This document shows, in pieces, positions 35,960 through 45,218 of a DNA stretch of 64,000 bases. The stretch spans positions 129,395 to 193,394 of the forward strand of contig CAZKTA010000004.1 in NCBI GenBank assembly GCA_964555645.1, written 5' to 3'. Source of the stretch: DTLC01 sp964555645 (GTDB taxonomy: Bacteria > Verrucomicrobiota > Verrucomicrobiia > Limisphaerales > DTLC01). Below the pieces are notes generated by a model that did no database searches, was not told the DNA's origin, and saw nothing but the letters and a program-made list of their open reading frames with translations. A program made the position numbers and the translations under genes. How positions within the stretch are numbered: position 1 is the first letter of the stretch; every line of letters starts with the position of its first letter.

Positions 35960-36871
35960 ATGAACAAGCAAGGCAACACCACATCGGGCGAGTTGTGTGT
36001 GGACATGCACAACCCACAGTTTAAGTCTGGCTTGGCCGTGTTGGTGGGGCGGACTAATGTGGGCAAGTCAACCTTGTTGAATGCGCTTGTTGGGCGAAAA
36101 GTTTCGATTGTTACACCCAAGCCACAGACAACGCGTGACCCGATTCAAGGTGTGGTCAACAGGCCGCAAGGTCAGATTGTGTTTGTTGATACGCCCGGTT
36201 TTTTCAAAACGCACCCAAGCAAGCTTGTAGACCAATTGCACGAGCGTACACAGCAGGCGTTGCAGGGCATAGACGTTGTGGTGCATGTTGTTGACCCGTC
36301 CCGGGCGATTGGTCCTGAGGACGAAATGGTATTGGAAGCGCTCACAGGTGTCACTCAACCACGGCTATTGTGTTTGAACAAGCTAGACCTGCCGGACCGG
36401 CCGTATGTGGACGTGTGGAAGGCGCGGTCGAGCCAGTACGCCGGTGTGTACGAAGTGTCTGCTTACACTGGTCAGGGGCTTGAAGACCTTGTGCAGGGCA
36501 TACTTGTGCATTTGCCAGTTGGCCCGCCCATGTATCCGGAAGACCAGGTCACAAACGCCCATCTAAACTTCATGCTCGGCGAGCTGATTCGCGAGAAAGT
36601 TTATCTGATCATGGACAAAGAAGTGCCATACCGCACCGCGGTTGAAATTGGCGCAGTCGAGGAAAAATGTGACAGCAAAGGGCAACCGCTTGTGCATGTG
36701 AAGGCTACCCTGCTTGCAGCAAACGACAGATACAAACGCATGTTAATTGGCGCAGGCGGACGCCGGATTCGTGAGATTGGTCAGGCTGCACGGCAAGAGA
36801 TGGAGTCGTTTTTGGGCAAAAAAGTGTTTTTGGACATGGACGTGCAAGTTGACCGGCACTTGGCGGTTTAA
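35960..36871 (+). CDS. era: GTPase Era
   Basis: 303 residues from the ATG at 35960; an internal ATG at 36005 is also possible. G1 is GRTNVGKS (30-37; most Era have GRPNVGKS), G2 lies in TTRD, G3 is DTPG, G4 is NKLD, and G5 is SAYTG. The C-terminal KH domain has the IGAGGRRIREIG loop. Era binds the 3' end of 16S rRNA and helps 30S assembly. A 9-bp hairpin (36865-36888) overlaps the stop codon but lacks a T run. Confidence 0.93.
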   Translation: MNKQGNTTSGELCVDMHNPQFKSGLAVLVGRTNVGKSTLLNALVGRKVSIVTPKPQTTRDPIQGVVNRPQGQIVFVDTPGFFKTHPSKLVDQLHERTQQALQGIDVVVHVVDPSRAIGPEDEMVLEALTGVTQPRLLCLNKLDLPDRPYVDVWKARSSQYAGVYEVSAYTGQGLEDLVQGILVHLPVGPPMYPEDQVTNAHLNFMLGELIREKVYLIMDKEVPYRTAVEIGAVEEKCDSKGQPLVHVKATLLAANDRYKRMLIGAGGRRIREIGQAARQEMESFLGKKVFLDMDVQVDRHLAV

Positions 36872-36965
36872 CCGGGTCGGGTTAAACCTGCTGATATGGG
36901 ATTTGTATTCTGCTTGTCGGCGCGTGCTACGCCGGCACTTTTACGAAACTGATTTGCTCGAAGTG

Positions 36966-37355
36966 TCACTTAAGCACGTGCCCGATGACAATGCCGGTTT
37001 CATTGAGCTTGCATGTTGGCGGGTTCGTAACCTGATTAATGTTGTAGCTGTTATCGAACAATTCGGTAGGGTCGGCCGGGCAACAAATACGCTCTATGTT
37101 GCCGCTTCGCCCAAGGTAATGCGAAATGTCTGACTTGAGCGGTACAGCGTCAGCAGGTTTGTGCTGGTCAATTGCCCATTGTTGTTTGGCGTCGTGAATT
37201 TGGCGCAGGTTGTTTATGCACGCATTGGTTTGTGACCGTGCGCGTGCTCTGAGAATACTTGGGATTGCAATAGCGGCAAGCAAACCCACTATCCCCACAA
37301 CAATCAATGTCTCAATCAGCGTGAATGCCAATCGTGGGTGAAGTGTTTTTTTCAT
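36966..37355 (-). CDS. Prepilin-like protein with type II/IV N-methylation signal
   Basis: 129 residues from the ATG at 37355. The N-terminus has a short basic leader (MKKTLHPRLA) and then FTLIETLIVVGIVGLLAAIAIPS, the class III signal and membrane helix of pilins and pseudopilins, with Glu at +5. The residue before the cleavage site is Ala rather than the usual Gly. The rest contains Cys pairs (CINNLRQIHDAKQQWA, then RICCPADP), as in the small GspG-like proteins abundant in Verrucomicrobia. No secretion or pilus genes are next to it. It may be an accessory minor pilin. Confidence 0.82.
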   Translation of the reverse strand: MKKTLHPRLAFTLIETLIVVGIVGLLAAIAIPSILRARARSQTNACINNLRQIHDAKQQWAIDQHKPADAVPLKSDISHYLGRSGNIERICCPADPTELFDNSYNINQVTNPPTCKLNETGIVIGHVLK

Positions 37356-37642
37356 GTAGGTTGCCAATCGAAATGTTTTTGCGGCGCGGCTCAGAACAGT
37401 GCCGAGCTCAGTGTGCCCCAACTCGGTCCGTGTCTGAATATCTCCTTTGTTCAGTTGGTATAACACGCGCACATATAATAACCCGACTATGCAGGGGTTG
37501 CAACTCAAGCGTCAGCCTAACCGACCCTGGGTTGTTTTATTCACTCGACACTGCACGTGCGGCGCTTTGATTGAAAATGCAAATTCGCCCAGCCGGTGGA
37601 TTATGTGGCATTAGGTCACACGACTTTTGTCATGCGTGAGCA

Positions 37643-38572
37643 GTGTTTTTGCTTTCTAGGCGCTGGATTTTAGGTCTTAATTTTGGTGTGCGTTGGCAGA
37701 AAATCACCATCGTAGGTGTAGGGTTATTAGGCGGATCGATCGGCTTGGCTGTACGCAAGAACAGACTCGCAAAGTGTGTGGTCGGGTTTGTGCGCCGCAA
37801 AGCTAGCATAGCCGATTGCCGTCAGACAGGCGCTGTGCACGAGGCGACGCTGGACATTGAACAAGCTGTTGGCGGCGCTGATCTGGTTGTGTTGTGCACG
37901 CCAATCGGCCAGATGCGGCAGTTGACCGAACAACTTGTGCATGCGTTAAAGCCTGGGGCGGTCGTGACCGATGTCGGCAGTGTCAAGCTACCCGTGGTGC
38001 AACAGCTCGAACCGTTGATCGCCAAGGCAGGTGCGTATTTTGTTGGGAGTCATCCGATGGCAGGCTCTGAAAAAACCGGTGTACACGCTGCGCGTGCGGA
38101 CCTGTTCAACCGTGCTGTGTGTGTTGTTACGCCAACTGTGCGATCACATAAACCGGCTGTGCGACAGGTCGAGCAGTTCTGGCGTGCAATTGGCGGCCGA
38201 ATAATAAGGCTTAGCCCAGCCCAACACGATGCATTGGTGAGTTTTTCGAGTCATTTACCGCACGTGGTTGCGGCTGCACTTGCCCGGCGCGTACTCGATC
38301 CTGCACGGCCAAAGGAACAAACATTGCTCTGCGCCGAGGGATTCAAAGACACCACACGGATCGCCTCAAGCTCACCCGTTATGTGGTGCGATATTGCAGT
38401 TGCAAACCGGCGCAACCTCGTACGTGCAGTTGACATGTTTATTGCTGAGCTGCGCGCGTTTAGATTGGCCCTTGAGCGCAACGACATTCGTGCAGTGACG
38501 AAATTTTTCGAGACGGCGAAATCGCGTCGCGATGCTTGGTGCACCGCGCGTCAAATAACAACAGGCCGATGA
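37643..38572 (+). CDS. tyrA: Prephenate/arogenate dehydrogenase
   Basis: 309 residues from a GTG at 37643. The Rossmann loop VGVGLLGGSIGLAV, the DLVVLCTP strand, DVGSVKLPV and FVGSHPMAGSEKTG (His and Ser of the active site) are typical of TyrA. It oxidises prephenate or arogenate toward tyrosine. No chorismate mutase or ACT domain is fused. It is the first of a same-strand group (tyrA, aroA, cmk, plsC). Confidence 0.9.
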   Translation: MFLLSRRWILGLNFGVRWQKITIVGVGLLGGSIGLAVRKNRLAKCVVGFVRRKASIADCRQTGAVHEATLDIEQAVGGADLVVLCTPIGQMRQLTEQLVHALKPGAVVTDVGSVKLPVVQQLEPLIAKAGAYFVGSHPMAGSEKTGVHAARADLFNRAVCVVTPTVRSHKPAVRQVEQFWRAIGGRIIRLSPAQHDALVSFSSHLPHVVAAALARRVLDPARPKEQTLLCAEGFKDTTRIASSSPVMWCDIAVANRRNLVRAVDMFIAELRAFRLALERNDIRAVTKFFETAKSRRDAWCTARQITTGR

Positions 38573-38624
38573 ACATGCATGACGCGCGAATGCGCTTTGC
38601 CGGACAGAAACCGTTTACTTTGCA

Positions 38625-39938
38625 ATGGTGTTACCGAGTTTGATCGAGCTTGTGCCGATTAGGCAGCCTGTATCGGCGCAGATAACTGTGCCTGGCTCAA
38701 AGAGCATCACAAACCGTGCGCTTGTGCTCGCTGCGCTGGCGCGCGGCCCCGTCACATTACGTGGGGCGCTTTGGAGTGAGGACACACAACTCATGGCCGA
38801 GGCGCTTCAAAAGCTCGGGTTCGAGCTCGACATCAGACATGATCCAGCCGAACCGTGCAACCGCACCATCCGTGTTTGTGGGTTGGCCGGGGTAATTCCG
38901 AACGCAGGCACGCCACAGAACCCGCTCGAATTGTACGTTGGTAATTCTGGTACAACGGCGCGTTTTCTGGCTGCATTTGTATGCCTCGGCCGCGGCGTGT
39001 ACAGGTTGTATGGCACGGCGCGGATGCACGAGCGCCCACAAGCCGCGCTGTTTAACGCATTGCGGCAGCTCGGTTACAGGATCGAGTCGGCAAACGACAG
39101 GTTGCCAGCAATAATTTACGGTGGTGGCCATGTCGCCGAGGCAGCCGCCGCGAACCCAACCGCACCGCGCACATGCACCGTTAGCATCGAGGAAAGTTCG
39201 CAGTTTGCATCTGCGTTGTTACTGTGCAGCACGGTTGCCCGCTGGCAGATAACAGTGACCGGCGAAAACGCAGATGAATCGCCGTATGTGCGTATGACAA
39301 CCGAACTGCTGAAGTTATTTCCTTGGGAGGGCGGACAATTCCAAATCGAGCCGGATGCGTCCAGTGGCAGTTATTTTGTTGCACTAGATGCGCTCTTGGC
39401 CGGGTCAACCGTGCCTGCTGGCCGTGTGCAGGTTGCAAACTGGCCGACGTCGGACCTGCAAATTGACACTGCGTTTACGCGGTTTCTGCCATTGCCAAAG
39501 TGCTTGTCGCGTAGGACTGATTTGGGCGACAGCATCATGACTGCGATTGTGATTGCGCCGTTTGCGCAGTCTGTGGTCGAGTTTACCGAGCTTGCCAGGC
39601 TACGGCTCCAAGAGTGCGATCGTGTGCGTGCATTACGCACTGAGCTGAGCAAGTGCGGAGCAACCGTGATCGAGCATGGTGACACGTTGACGGTGTACCC
39701 ATCGGCATTGCACGGGGCCGAGATCGAGACTTACGCCGACCACCGGATTGCGATGTGCTTCAGCATTCTGGGATTGAAAGTGCCGGCAGTGAAAATCAAA
39801 AATCCGGCCTGTGTGAAAAAGACGTTCCCGAGCTTTTTCCAGAAACTCGCCGCCCCGCCGCCAGATGGATTGGGCGCGGCAATCTTGGAGGGCGCAACCG
39901 GGCGTAAATTGACAATAGAAGAACTGTTTGCGGATTAA
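38625..39938 (+). CDS. aroA: 3-phosphoshikimate 1-carboxyvinyltransferase (EPSP synthase)
   Basis: 437 residues. PGSKSITNRALVLAAL at the N-terminus, GNSGTTARF near 105, RMHERP, and later DLGDSIMTAIVIAPF and TYADHRIAMCF are all signatures of AroA. It joins shikimate 3-phosphate and phosphoenolpyruvate in aromatic amino acid synthesis. It starts 52 bases after tyrA. The ending shows no fusion. Confidence 0.95.
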   Translation: MVLPSLIELVPIRQPVSAQITVPGSKSITNRALVLAALARGPVTLRGALWSEDTQLMAEALQKLGFELDIRHDPAEPCNRTIRVCGLAGVIPNAGTPQNPLELYVGNSGTTARFLAAFVCLGRGVYRLYGTARMHERPQAALFNALRQLGYRIESANDRLPAIIYGGGHVAEAAAANPTAPRTCTVSIEESSQFASALLLCSTVARWQITVTGENADESPYVRMTTELLKLFPWEGGQFQIEPDASSGSYFVALDALLAGSTVPAGRVQVANWPTSDLQIDTAFTRFLPLPKCLSRRTDLGDSIMTAIVIAPFAQSVVEFTELARLRLQECDRVRALRTELSKCGATVIEHGDTLTVYPSALHGAEIETYADHRIAMCFSILGLKVPAVKIKNPACVKKTFPSFFQKLAAPPPDGLGAAILEGATGRKLTIEELFAD

Positions 39939-40046
39939 CCAGGGCTATTGCAACCATTTTTGACAGCGACAGATTTTTAACTGGTGGTTGACTGGGTTAA
40001 CTGCTCTGAGTAAGTGCAGCGCAGCTCATGACGAAGGTATTGTCCG

Positions 40047-40697
40047 ATGTCGAAGAACATTGTCATTGCAATTGACGGCACAAGCGCCAGCGGCAAAAGC
40101 ACAACTGCAAAGCTGGTGGCAAAAGCACTCGATTTTGTCTATGTTGACACTGGTGCAATGTACCGGACACTAGCGTGGTATTGCCTAAAACATGGCATTG
40201 ACGTGCGCAATGTGCGCGCGGTGGCAGCAGCATGCCGGCGCTGGAAAACAAGGCTCGATTGCGTTGACAAGCAGGTCATTCTGATCGTGGACGGGTACCA
40301 TCCCAAAAAAGAGATTCGCACTGTCGAGGTCAGCGCCGCCGTGCCGTATGTTGCGGCTGTGCCGGCTGTCCGGCAGTGGATGAAGAAAAAACAACGTGAG
40401 TGCCTCAAATTCGGCAGTCTCGTAATGGAAGGCCGCGACATCGGCACGAATGTGTTCCCTGACACCGAGTTTAAGTTTTACCTCGACGCGCGCCTTGAAG
40501 TACGCGCGCGACGCAGGATTGCCGATGGTGTGCCTGAAGACATCGCAAAACGCGATCTGCAAGACAGTCAGCGTGCAGTTGCGCCGTTGATGATTCCGCT
40601 CGGCGCGATGGTTATCAACAACTCGAACCTCACGCCGCAACAGACCGGCAGCTTAATCATAAACGAGGTACGCAAACGGCTTGCGGCAAGAAAGTAA
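40047..40697 (+). CDS. cmk: Cytidylate kinase
   Basis: 216 residues. The P-loop GTSASGKSTTAKLVAK, the YVDTGAMYRTLAW stretch that binds CMP, the RDIGTNVFPD region and the lid RARRRIADG are all visible. It phosphorylates CMP/dCMP. It lies 108 bases after aroA and its stop precedes plsC by only a few codons. The aroA-cmk order is common in bacteria. Confidence 0.94.
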   Translation: MSKNIVIAIDGTSASGKSTTAKLVAKALDFVYVDTGAMYRTLAWYCLKHGIDVRNVRAVAAACRRWKTRLDCVDKQVILIVDGYHPKKEIRTVEVSAAVPYVAAVPAVRQWMKKKQRECLKFGSLVMEGRDIGTNVFPDTEFKFYLDARLEVRARRRIADGVPEDIAKRDLQDSQRAVAPLMIPLGAMVINNSNLTPQQTGSLIINEVRKRLAARK

Positions 40698-40722
40698 CAA
40701 CACCCACACTGTGCGTGAGCGA

Positions 40723-41361
40723 ATGCGGTTCGGATATCGAATCTGTTGGGTGTCGCTGCGGCTTTTGTTCAAGCTGTTTTTTAGGTGGCGCATTTACAAT
40801 GTCGAGCGTGTGCCTGAGCACGGCCCGTTCATTCTTGTGGCAAATCACGCAAGTTACCTCGACCCACCCATGGTTGGTGCAGCTTGCCCGCGTGAACTGA
40901 GTTATCTGGCGCGCAAATCGTTGTTTCGATTCAAGCCATTTGGCGCGCTTTTACGCTGGTGCAATGCGGTGCCGGTTGAGCGCGACGCTTTCGGTGCTGA
41001 CGGATTGAAAGCTATTCTCGAAAAGCTCAGGACAGGGTGGGGTGTGCTCATGTTTCCAGAGGGCACACGCAGCGCTGATGGGCAGTTGCAACCTGCGCAA
41101 TTGGGGATTGGATTGCTGGTCGTTAAGGCCGGTGTGCCAGTTGTGCCTGTGCGATTGTTCGGGACGCAAAAGGCACTTGGACGCGGTGCTGCTGTTCCGA
41201 GACCATGCCGGGTGCAGGTTAAGTTTGGCGAGCCATTGCACTTTGCACAGCTGCATGCCGAGGCGCGCAATTGCTCGAAAGCGCGGCTCAAACAGATTTA
41301 TCAGCAAATTGCCGATGAGGTAATGACCGCGCTTGCAAAGCTTGAACCATTTGAAAAGTAG
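40723..41361 (+). CDS. plsC: 1-acyl-sn-glycerol-3-phosphate acyltransferase
   Basis: 212 residues from the ATG at 40723; the frame is open back to a TTG at 40681, overlapping cmk. An N-terminal membrane-embedded helix (WVSLRLLFKLFF) is followed by motif I NHASYLD, with catalytic His and Asp. Motif III FPEGTRS and the later VVPVRLFG complete the acyltransferase fold. It makes phosphatidic acid in the inner membrane. Confidence 0.9.
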   Translation: MRFGYRICWVSLRLLFKLFFRWRIYNVERVPEHGPFILVANHASYLDPPMVGAACPRELSYLARKSLFRFKPFGALLRWCNAVPVERDAFGADGLKAILEKLRTGWGVLMFPEGTRSADGQLQPAQLGIGLLVVKAGVPVVPVRLFGTQKALGRGAAVPRPCRVQVKFGEPLHFAQLHAEARNCSKARLKQIYQQIADEVMTALAKLEPFEK

Positions 41362-41500
41362 CGCTGAGTCCAATTAGTACCTGCATTAGGTTCTGGTTCA
41401 TCGTCGAGGCATCGTTGCAATAAAGACTAATGCGGTTAACCTGCTACATGCCCACGTTTAAAAATTGTTTCTGCAAACAGGCTCAGGTTAATCTCGCGCC

Positions 41501-42166
41501 ATGAACGCACGGCGCGCCATCATCAACCGTGTCACGAAAGAAACCTCGGTATCCATCAGACTGAACATTGACGGTACCGGCAAGGCGAAAATCAGCACTG
41601 GCATACCGTTTTTTGATCACATGCTGAGTTTGTTTGCACAACATGCTGTGATTGACCTTGCGCTTAAATGTCGGGGTGACCTCGCAGTTGATGCGCATCA
41701 CACGGTCGAAGATTGTGGGCTTGCTCTTGGTCAGGCCTTTGCGCATGCGCTCGGCGAACGGAAAGGAATCCGGCGGTTCGGCACCGGGTTCCACCCGGCA
41801 AACCCGCTGTGCGCAGAGGCGTATGTGCCGATGGACGAATGCCTGGCGCGGTGTGTGATTGACTTTAGCGGTCGGCCGTACTTTGTGTGGCGTGGGTTCG
41901 ACAAGCTCGCGTTACGGGCTATTAGCCCGGCTGAAAAAAACCAAGATATGGCCTGCGCATTCAGGTTCGGGCTGGCACGCGAGTTTTTCCAAGCTTTCGC
42001 AAACGAAGCGCGGTGCAACCTACACATCGAGCTGTTGTACGGAGACGAACCGCATCACGTGTCCGAGAGCGTGTTCAAGGCATTTGGCAAAGCCATCGAC
42101 GCAGCTTGTCAATCGGATCCGCGGTTGGCTGGCAAGGTCCCAAGCACAAAAGGCAGACTTGGCTAG
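41501..42166 (+). CDS. hisB: Imidazoleglycerol-phosphate dehydratase
   Basis: 221 residues, monofunctional as in most bacteria outside enterics. The metal-binding repeats DAHHTVEDCGLALGQA and EPHHVSESVFKAFGKA are visible, with GIPFFDHML near the N-terminus. It converts imidazoleglycerol phosphate to imidazole-acetol phosphate in histidine synthesis. The other his genes are not in this window. Confidence 0.95.
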   Translation: MNARRAIINRVTKETSVSIRLNIDGTGKAKISTGIPFFDHMLSLFAQHAVIDLALKCRGDLAVDAHHTVEDCGLALGQAFAHALGERKGIRRFGTGFHPANPLCAEAYVPMDECLARCVIDFSGRPYFVWRGFDKLALRAISPAEKNQDMACAFRFGLAREFFQAFANEARCNLHIELLYGDEPHHVSESVFKAFGKAIDAACQSDPRLAGKVPSTKGRLG

Positions 42167-42217
42167 TCCATTGGACCCGGCTCTGTCGAATAACACAGCT
42201 TTGGCAGCCGTCAAAAG

Positions 42218-42820
42218 ATGAGCGTAAGCGCAGATCATTCCTCGGCTGACGACCAGGCGCTGGTCCGCGCAGCCCAAAAGGGCGATATGAAAGCCTTCGA
42301 GGAGCTCGTTGCGCGGCATAGAGACAGGGTTTTTTCCCGCGCCTACAGCATCGTCAGGAACGAGGATGACGCGCTCGATCTTTCTCAGGAAGCATGGGTG
42401 CGCGCGTGGCAACGCCTGCGCCAGTTCCAAGGTCAATCGAGCTTCAGCACGTGGGTCACGCGCATAGTGATCAATGTGTGCCTTGACTGGCTGCGGCAGC
42501 GTAAGCGGCTTGATGCCGAATCAATCGAGCAGTGGGCTGACGAGCTTGGTGGCATCGAACAGTTGATGCCAATCCAAACCGTTAACCCGACTGAAGGCAT
42601 CGAACGCGCCGAGCTGCGCAAGCGCATTGACGAAGCGCTCGGCCAGCTCTCGGATGCGCATCGGCTGGTGCTTATCTTGCATGAGTTCGAAGGAATGAAG
42701 TACAGGCAGATTGCGAAGCTAATGCGGTGTTCATTAGGCACAGTGATGTCGCGCCTGTTTTATGCGCGCCGTCGTATGGCTGCGCTTTTGGCTACGCTAA
42801 AAAACGAAGACCGAAAATGA
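42218..42820 (+). CDS. ECF-type RNA polymerase sigma factor
   Basis: 200 residues. Region 2 (AFEELVARHRDRVFSRAYSIVRNEDDALDLSQEAWVRAW) and region 4 (LSDAHRLVLILHEFEGMKYRQIAKLMRCSLGTVMSRLFYARRRM) are joined by a short linker, with no region 1 or 3, as in RpoE-like factors. Its stop codon overlaps the start of the anti-sigma gene (ATGA), so the two are coupled. It likely answers an envelope stress signal. Confidence 0.93.
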   Translation: MSVSADHSSADDQALVRAAQKGDMKAFEELVARHRDRVFSRAYSIVRNEDDALDLSQEAWVRAWQRLRQFQGQSSFSTWVTRIVINVCLDWLRQRKRLDAESIEQWADELGGIEQLMPIQTVNPTEGIERAELRKRIDEALGQLSDAHRLVLILHEFEGMKYRQIAKLMRCSLGTVMSRLFYARRRMAALLATLKNEDRK

Positions 42821-43302
42821 CAGACACAAAAACTCAACTCCAGTTGCAAGCTTACCTTGACGGTGAGCTTGGGTGGTTAGCAACGTGGCGTGTGCAGCGC
42901 AGGCTTGCCTCCGATCCCGAGGCGCGCGCGTTGGTTGCGCGGCTTGAGACACTTAAACGCGCCATCATCGAAAACGAGCCTGAACGCGCTGTAAATGAAT
43001 CACGCGAGTTTTACTGGTCAAAAATCGCCCGGCAGATCCAGCAGATGCAACCGCAACAAACCGAGCCGGCCACACCATTGCAGCCTGACTTTTGGCCGAG
43101 GCGACTGTTCGTGCATGCGTTGGCAACAGCATGCGTGGCATTGCTGATTGGGCTTGCAGTGGTTCATTTTACCGGCCGCACCAACTACACTGTCGGCATG
43201 CACGAAGTTGTTGTTGCTGTGGCTGACCCGGGTGCAGTCACGTACCGTGATCATGCAACGGGCGTTACGCTGGTATGGTTTTCGTACCCGGCACAAAACT
43301 GA
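42817..43302 (+). CDS. Anti-sigma factor, membrane-spanning
   Basis: 161 residues from the ATG at 42817, which overlaps the sigma factor stop. The N-terminus (LQAYLDGELGWLATWRVQRRLASDPEARALV) resembles zinc-finger-type anti-sigma domains but lacks the zinc-binding His-Cys residues. One membrane helix (ALATACVALLIGLAVVHF) follows, and a short periplasmic part ends in a VTLVWFSYP strand. It should hold the ECF factor inactive at the membrane; the inference rests on gene order and topology. Confidence 0.85.
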   Translation: MTDTKTQLQLQAYLDGELGWLATWRVQRRLASDPEARALVARLETLKRAIIENEPERAVNESREFYWSKIARQIQQMQPQQTEPATPLQPDFWPRRLFVHALATACVALLIGLAVVHFTGRTNYTVGMHEVVVAVADPGAVTYRDHATGVTLVWFSYPAQN

Positions 43303-43338
43303 ATTGCGCACGGCCGCATACGGGGGTAAGATGCCGAC

Positions 43339-43806
43339 ATGATTAAGCTTAGGTTGAGCGACTTTCTTGCGCATTATTGTCTTTTGGTTGTTGCGGTTTT
43401 GTTGACTGCGCACACTGCGTTATGTGCTCAGGGCGAGCTTAAACTGGAAGCGCAGCTCATCTGGGGCACAAACGAAGCACAATCGCCAGACCCAAACCAC
43501 AAACCTGTCGAGCCTGAAGTGCGGGAAAAACTCCGGGGCCTGCCGTTCAAGTGGACGAACTATTTCGAGGTTAACCGCGTGCAGTTTGCTGTTGCCGTTG
43601 GCCGGACAAATCGCGTTGCCATGAGCAAAGAATGCGAGATTGTGGTGAAAAACCTCGGCAATGCAGTTATCGAGGTGACCTTGTTTGGAAAGGGCGAACG
43701 CGTCGGCACAATCACTCAGGCACTTCCCAAGGGCGAGTTACTCGTGACAGGCGGCAACGCGCCAAACTTTACCGCGTGGTTTGTTGTCCTGCGCCAGACA
43801 GACTAA
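43339..43806 (+). CDS. Exported protein of unknown function, sigma-operon member
   Basis: 155 residues with a signal peptide (RLSDFLAHYCLLVVAVLLTAHTALC, cleavage near ALCAQG). The mature domain of about 125 residues has ELKLEAQLIWGTNEAQ, KWTNYFEVNR and a C-terminal FTAWFVVLRQ strand. It is probably a small beta domain. No family is named. It starts 36 bases after the anti-sigma gene, so it is probably the sensor, target or accessory of that system. Confidence 0.8.
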   Translation: MIKLRLSDFLAHYCLLVVAVLLTAHTALCAQGELKLEAQLIWGTNEAQSPDPNHKPVEPEVREKLRGLPFKWTNYFEVNRVQFAVAVGRTNRVAMSKECEIVVKNLGNAVIEVTLFGKGERVGTITQALPKGELLVTGGNAPNFTAWFVVLRQTD

Positions 43807-43983
43807 GCGCAAGCTCTGGCGTCCGGTCGCCAGCTTGTGTCCTGCGTAAACACGACAACTCTACGGTTTAGACACAGGGCAGTAGCCATTAAAAAGATGC
43901 CAGACGCATGTGTTTAGTGTAGGACCATTGTAGGGCGACAGTTCGATTCGATGCAGCCGGCCTATAAAGAGATGATAGTTTCG

Positions 43984-44279
43984 CCAGTTTCGGTTTGGGA
44001 TTGCGTCATTGCCAAAAGGTAGGGCACTAACTCCATGCGCAGTGTTCAGTACGGGGCAGCCAGATGACTATCTGATGCACTAAACCCGAAAAACTGCGTT
44101 GAGGCGCACAACCGGCCGCAGGTGTCGCTGGAAACGCCTGGCCGTCCATGCCCGCACGCAGACAAGCCTTGCGTCCAGCACATTTGCGTGCGGCATGCTG
44201 GTCGGTTCGGGAACAAGTATGTTCCGAATGTGTTTTGGTGTTTTGCGCAGGGGGTGCGCAAAACCGCACGCAGGGCGCG
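43984..44279 (-). repeat. Dispersed ~290-bp repeat, copy B
   Basis: The reverse complement aligns with 6489-6773 over the full length. The invariant block CAGTTTTTCGGGTTTAGTG lies at 44078-44096 on the - strand. Hairpin 1 here has a 10-bp stem, GTTTTGCGCA with TGCGCAAAAC. A longer imperfect stem pairs GCATGCC-GCACGCA with TGCGTGC-GGGCATG (7 + 6 bp with one bulge). Three frames are partly open across it, which is what GC-rich non-coding sequence gives. Its flanks are the exported protein gene and a lipoate ligase-like gene. Confidence 0.75.
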
Positions 44280-44537
44280 TAAGCTCCGCATCCAACTAAG
44301 TCATCCGTGCTGTATGCCCCAGTTAACAAGGTGAAAATGCGACCACTATATGGTGAGCCTGCACTAGCTCAATAGCTTTTCTGTGTTCAACTTGTTTAAC
44401 TGCTTCTCTTGGGCGCGATAATTGGCTTCGGCGAGCCAGCATCCACACGATAGAACCGCGGCGCGATTGCATGAGTGTCCCTAAACGTCTGCATACTGCC
44501 ACAGGACGCCAACGGCTCAGGTTACGGTATTTTTGCT

Positions 44538-45218
44538 TTACCGTTTTTGATTGTACGCATCGCGCGCGTACTTGTGCTCGAGCAGTTCATGGGCTGCATT
44601 GAGCAGGGCTACATCAGGCTCGAACACAACCCAACTTATCTCGAATCGGTCCGCGCCAACCTCGATCATGGCGTGTTCCCAATCAAGTCTGCCTGGTAAA
44701 TCGTTCGTCGGCTGAATAGAACCTTGTACCAACAGCCCGACGCGCGTGCGGCGTTGCGCTGCGCCGGCAATTTTACGGCCACCGCAAAGCACGTCGCTCC
44801 TTTGCCAGCCGCCAAAACACTGAGCTGGGCTTGTGCTGTGCGTACCTTGGGCAAGCTCAGTCGGCACGCCTAACACCGCAAACGCAGCTTGAATCCACTG
44901 GTGCACATAGTGATAGCTTTGCGAGGCTTTGAGACGGTACCACGGGTGACCAGCGGGAAACACAATACTATAGGTCCAGTCGGACTCGTGCGGAACAATG
45001 CCGCCTCCAGTCGGCCGGCGAATCAAAGGCCGCAAGTGCGTTGCGCGCTCGACCTCGGTGTAATTTTGGAAGTAGCCGAAAGTGGCAGCCGGTTCAGCCC
45101 ACGCATAAAACCGTAATACCGGCGCGTCTAGCCGCGGCATTGCTTCGAGCAACGCCTCGTCCATGGCCATGTTAAATGCCGGCGCGCCTGGGCCGGACCT
45201 GAACAAGTACCATTTCAT
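44538..45218 (-). CDS. Lipoate--protein ligase A-like protein
   Basis: 226 residues. The family residues are visible in RRPTGGGIVPHESDWTYSIV and in GGRKIAGAAQRRTRVGLLVQGSI, whose Lys is the substrate-contacting residue of the LplA/LipB/biotin ligase fold. The N-terminus (MAMDEALLEAM) matches LplA proteins. It would attach lipoate or octanoate to carrier proteins; an octanoyltransferase-type role (LipM-like) cannot be excluded. No accessory C-terminal domain is present. Confidence 0.85.
   Translation of the reverse strand: MKWYLFRSGPGAPAFNMAMDEALLEAMPRLDAPVLRFYAWAEPAATFGYFQNYTEVERATHLRPLIRRPTGGGIVPHESDWTYSIVFPAGHPWYRLKASQSYHYVHQWIQAAFAVLGVPTELAQGTHSTSPAQCFGGWQRSDVLCGGRKIAGAAQRRTRVGLLVQGSIQPTNDLPGRLDWEHAMIEVGADRFEISWVVFEPDVALLNAAHELLEHKYARDAYNQKR

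Noticed and set aside
36865..36888. Hairpin over the era stop codon as a terminator
   Set aside because: The 9-bp stem is real but there is no T run after it.
44027..44329. Overlapping open frames across repeat copy B as real genes
   Set aside because: Frames are not conserved in copy A; three competing frames are open, as expected for GC-rich non-coding DNA.
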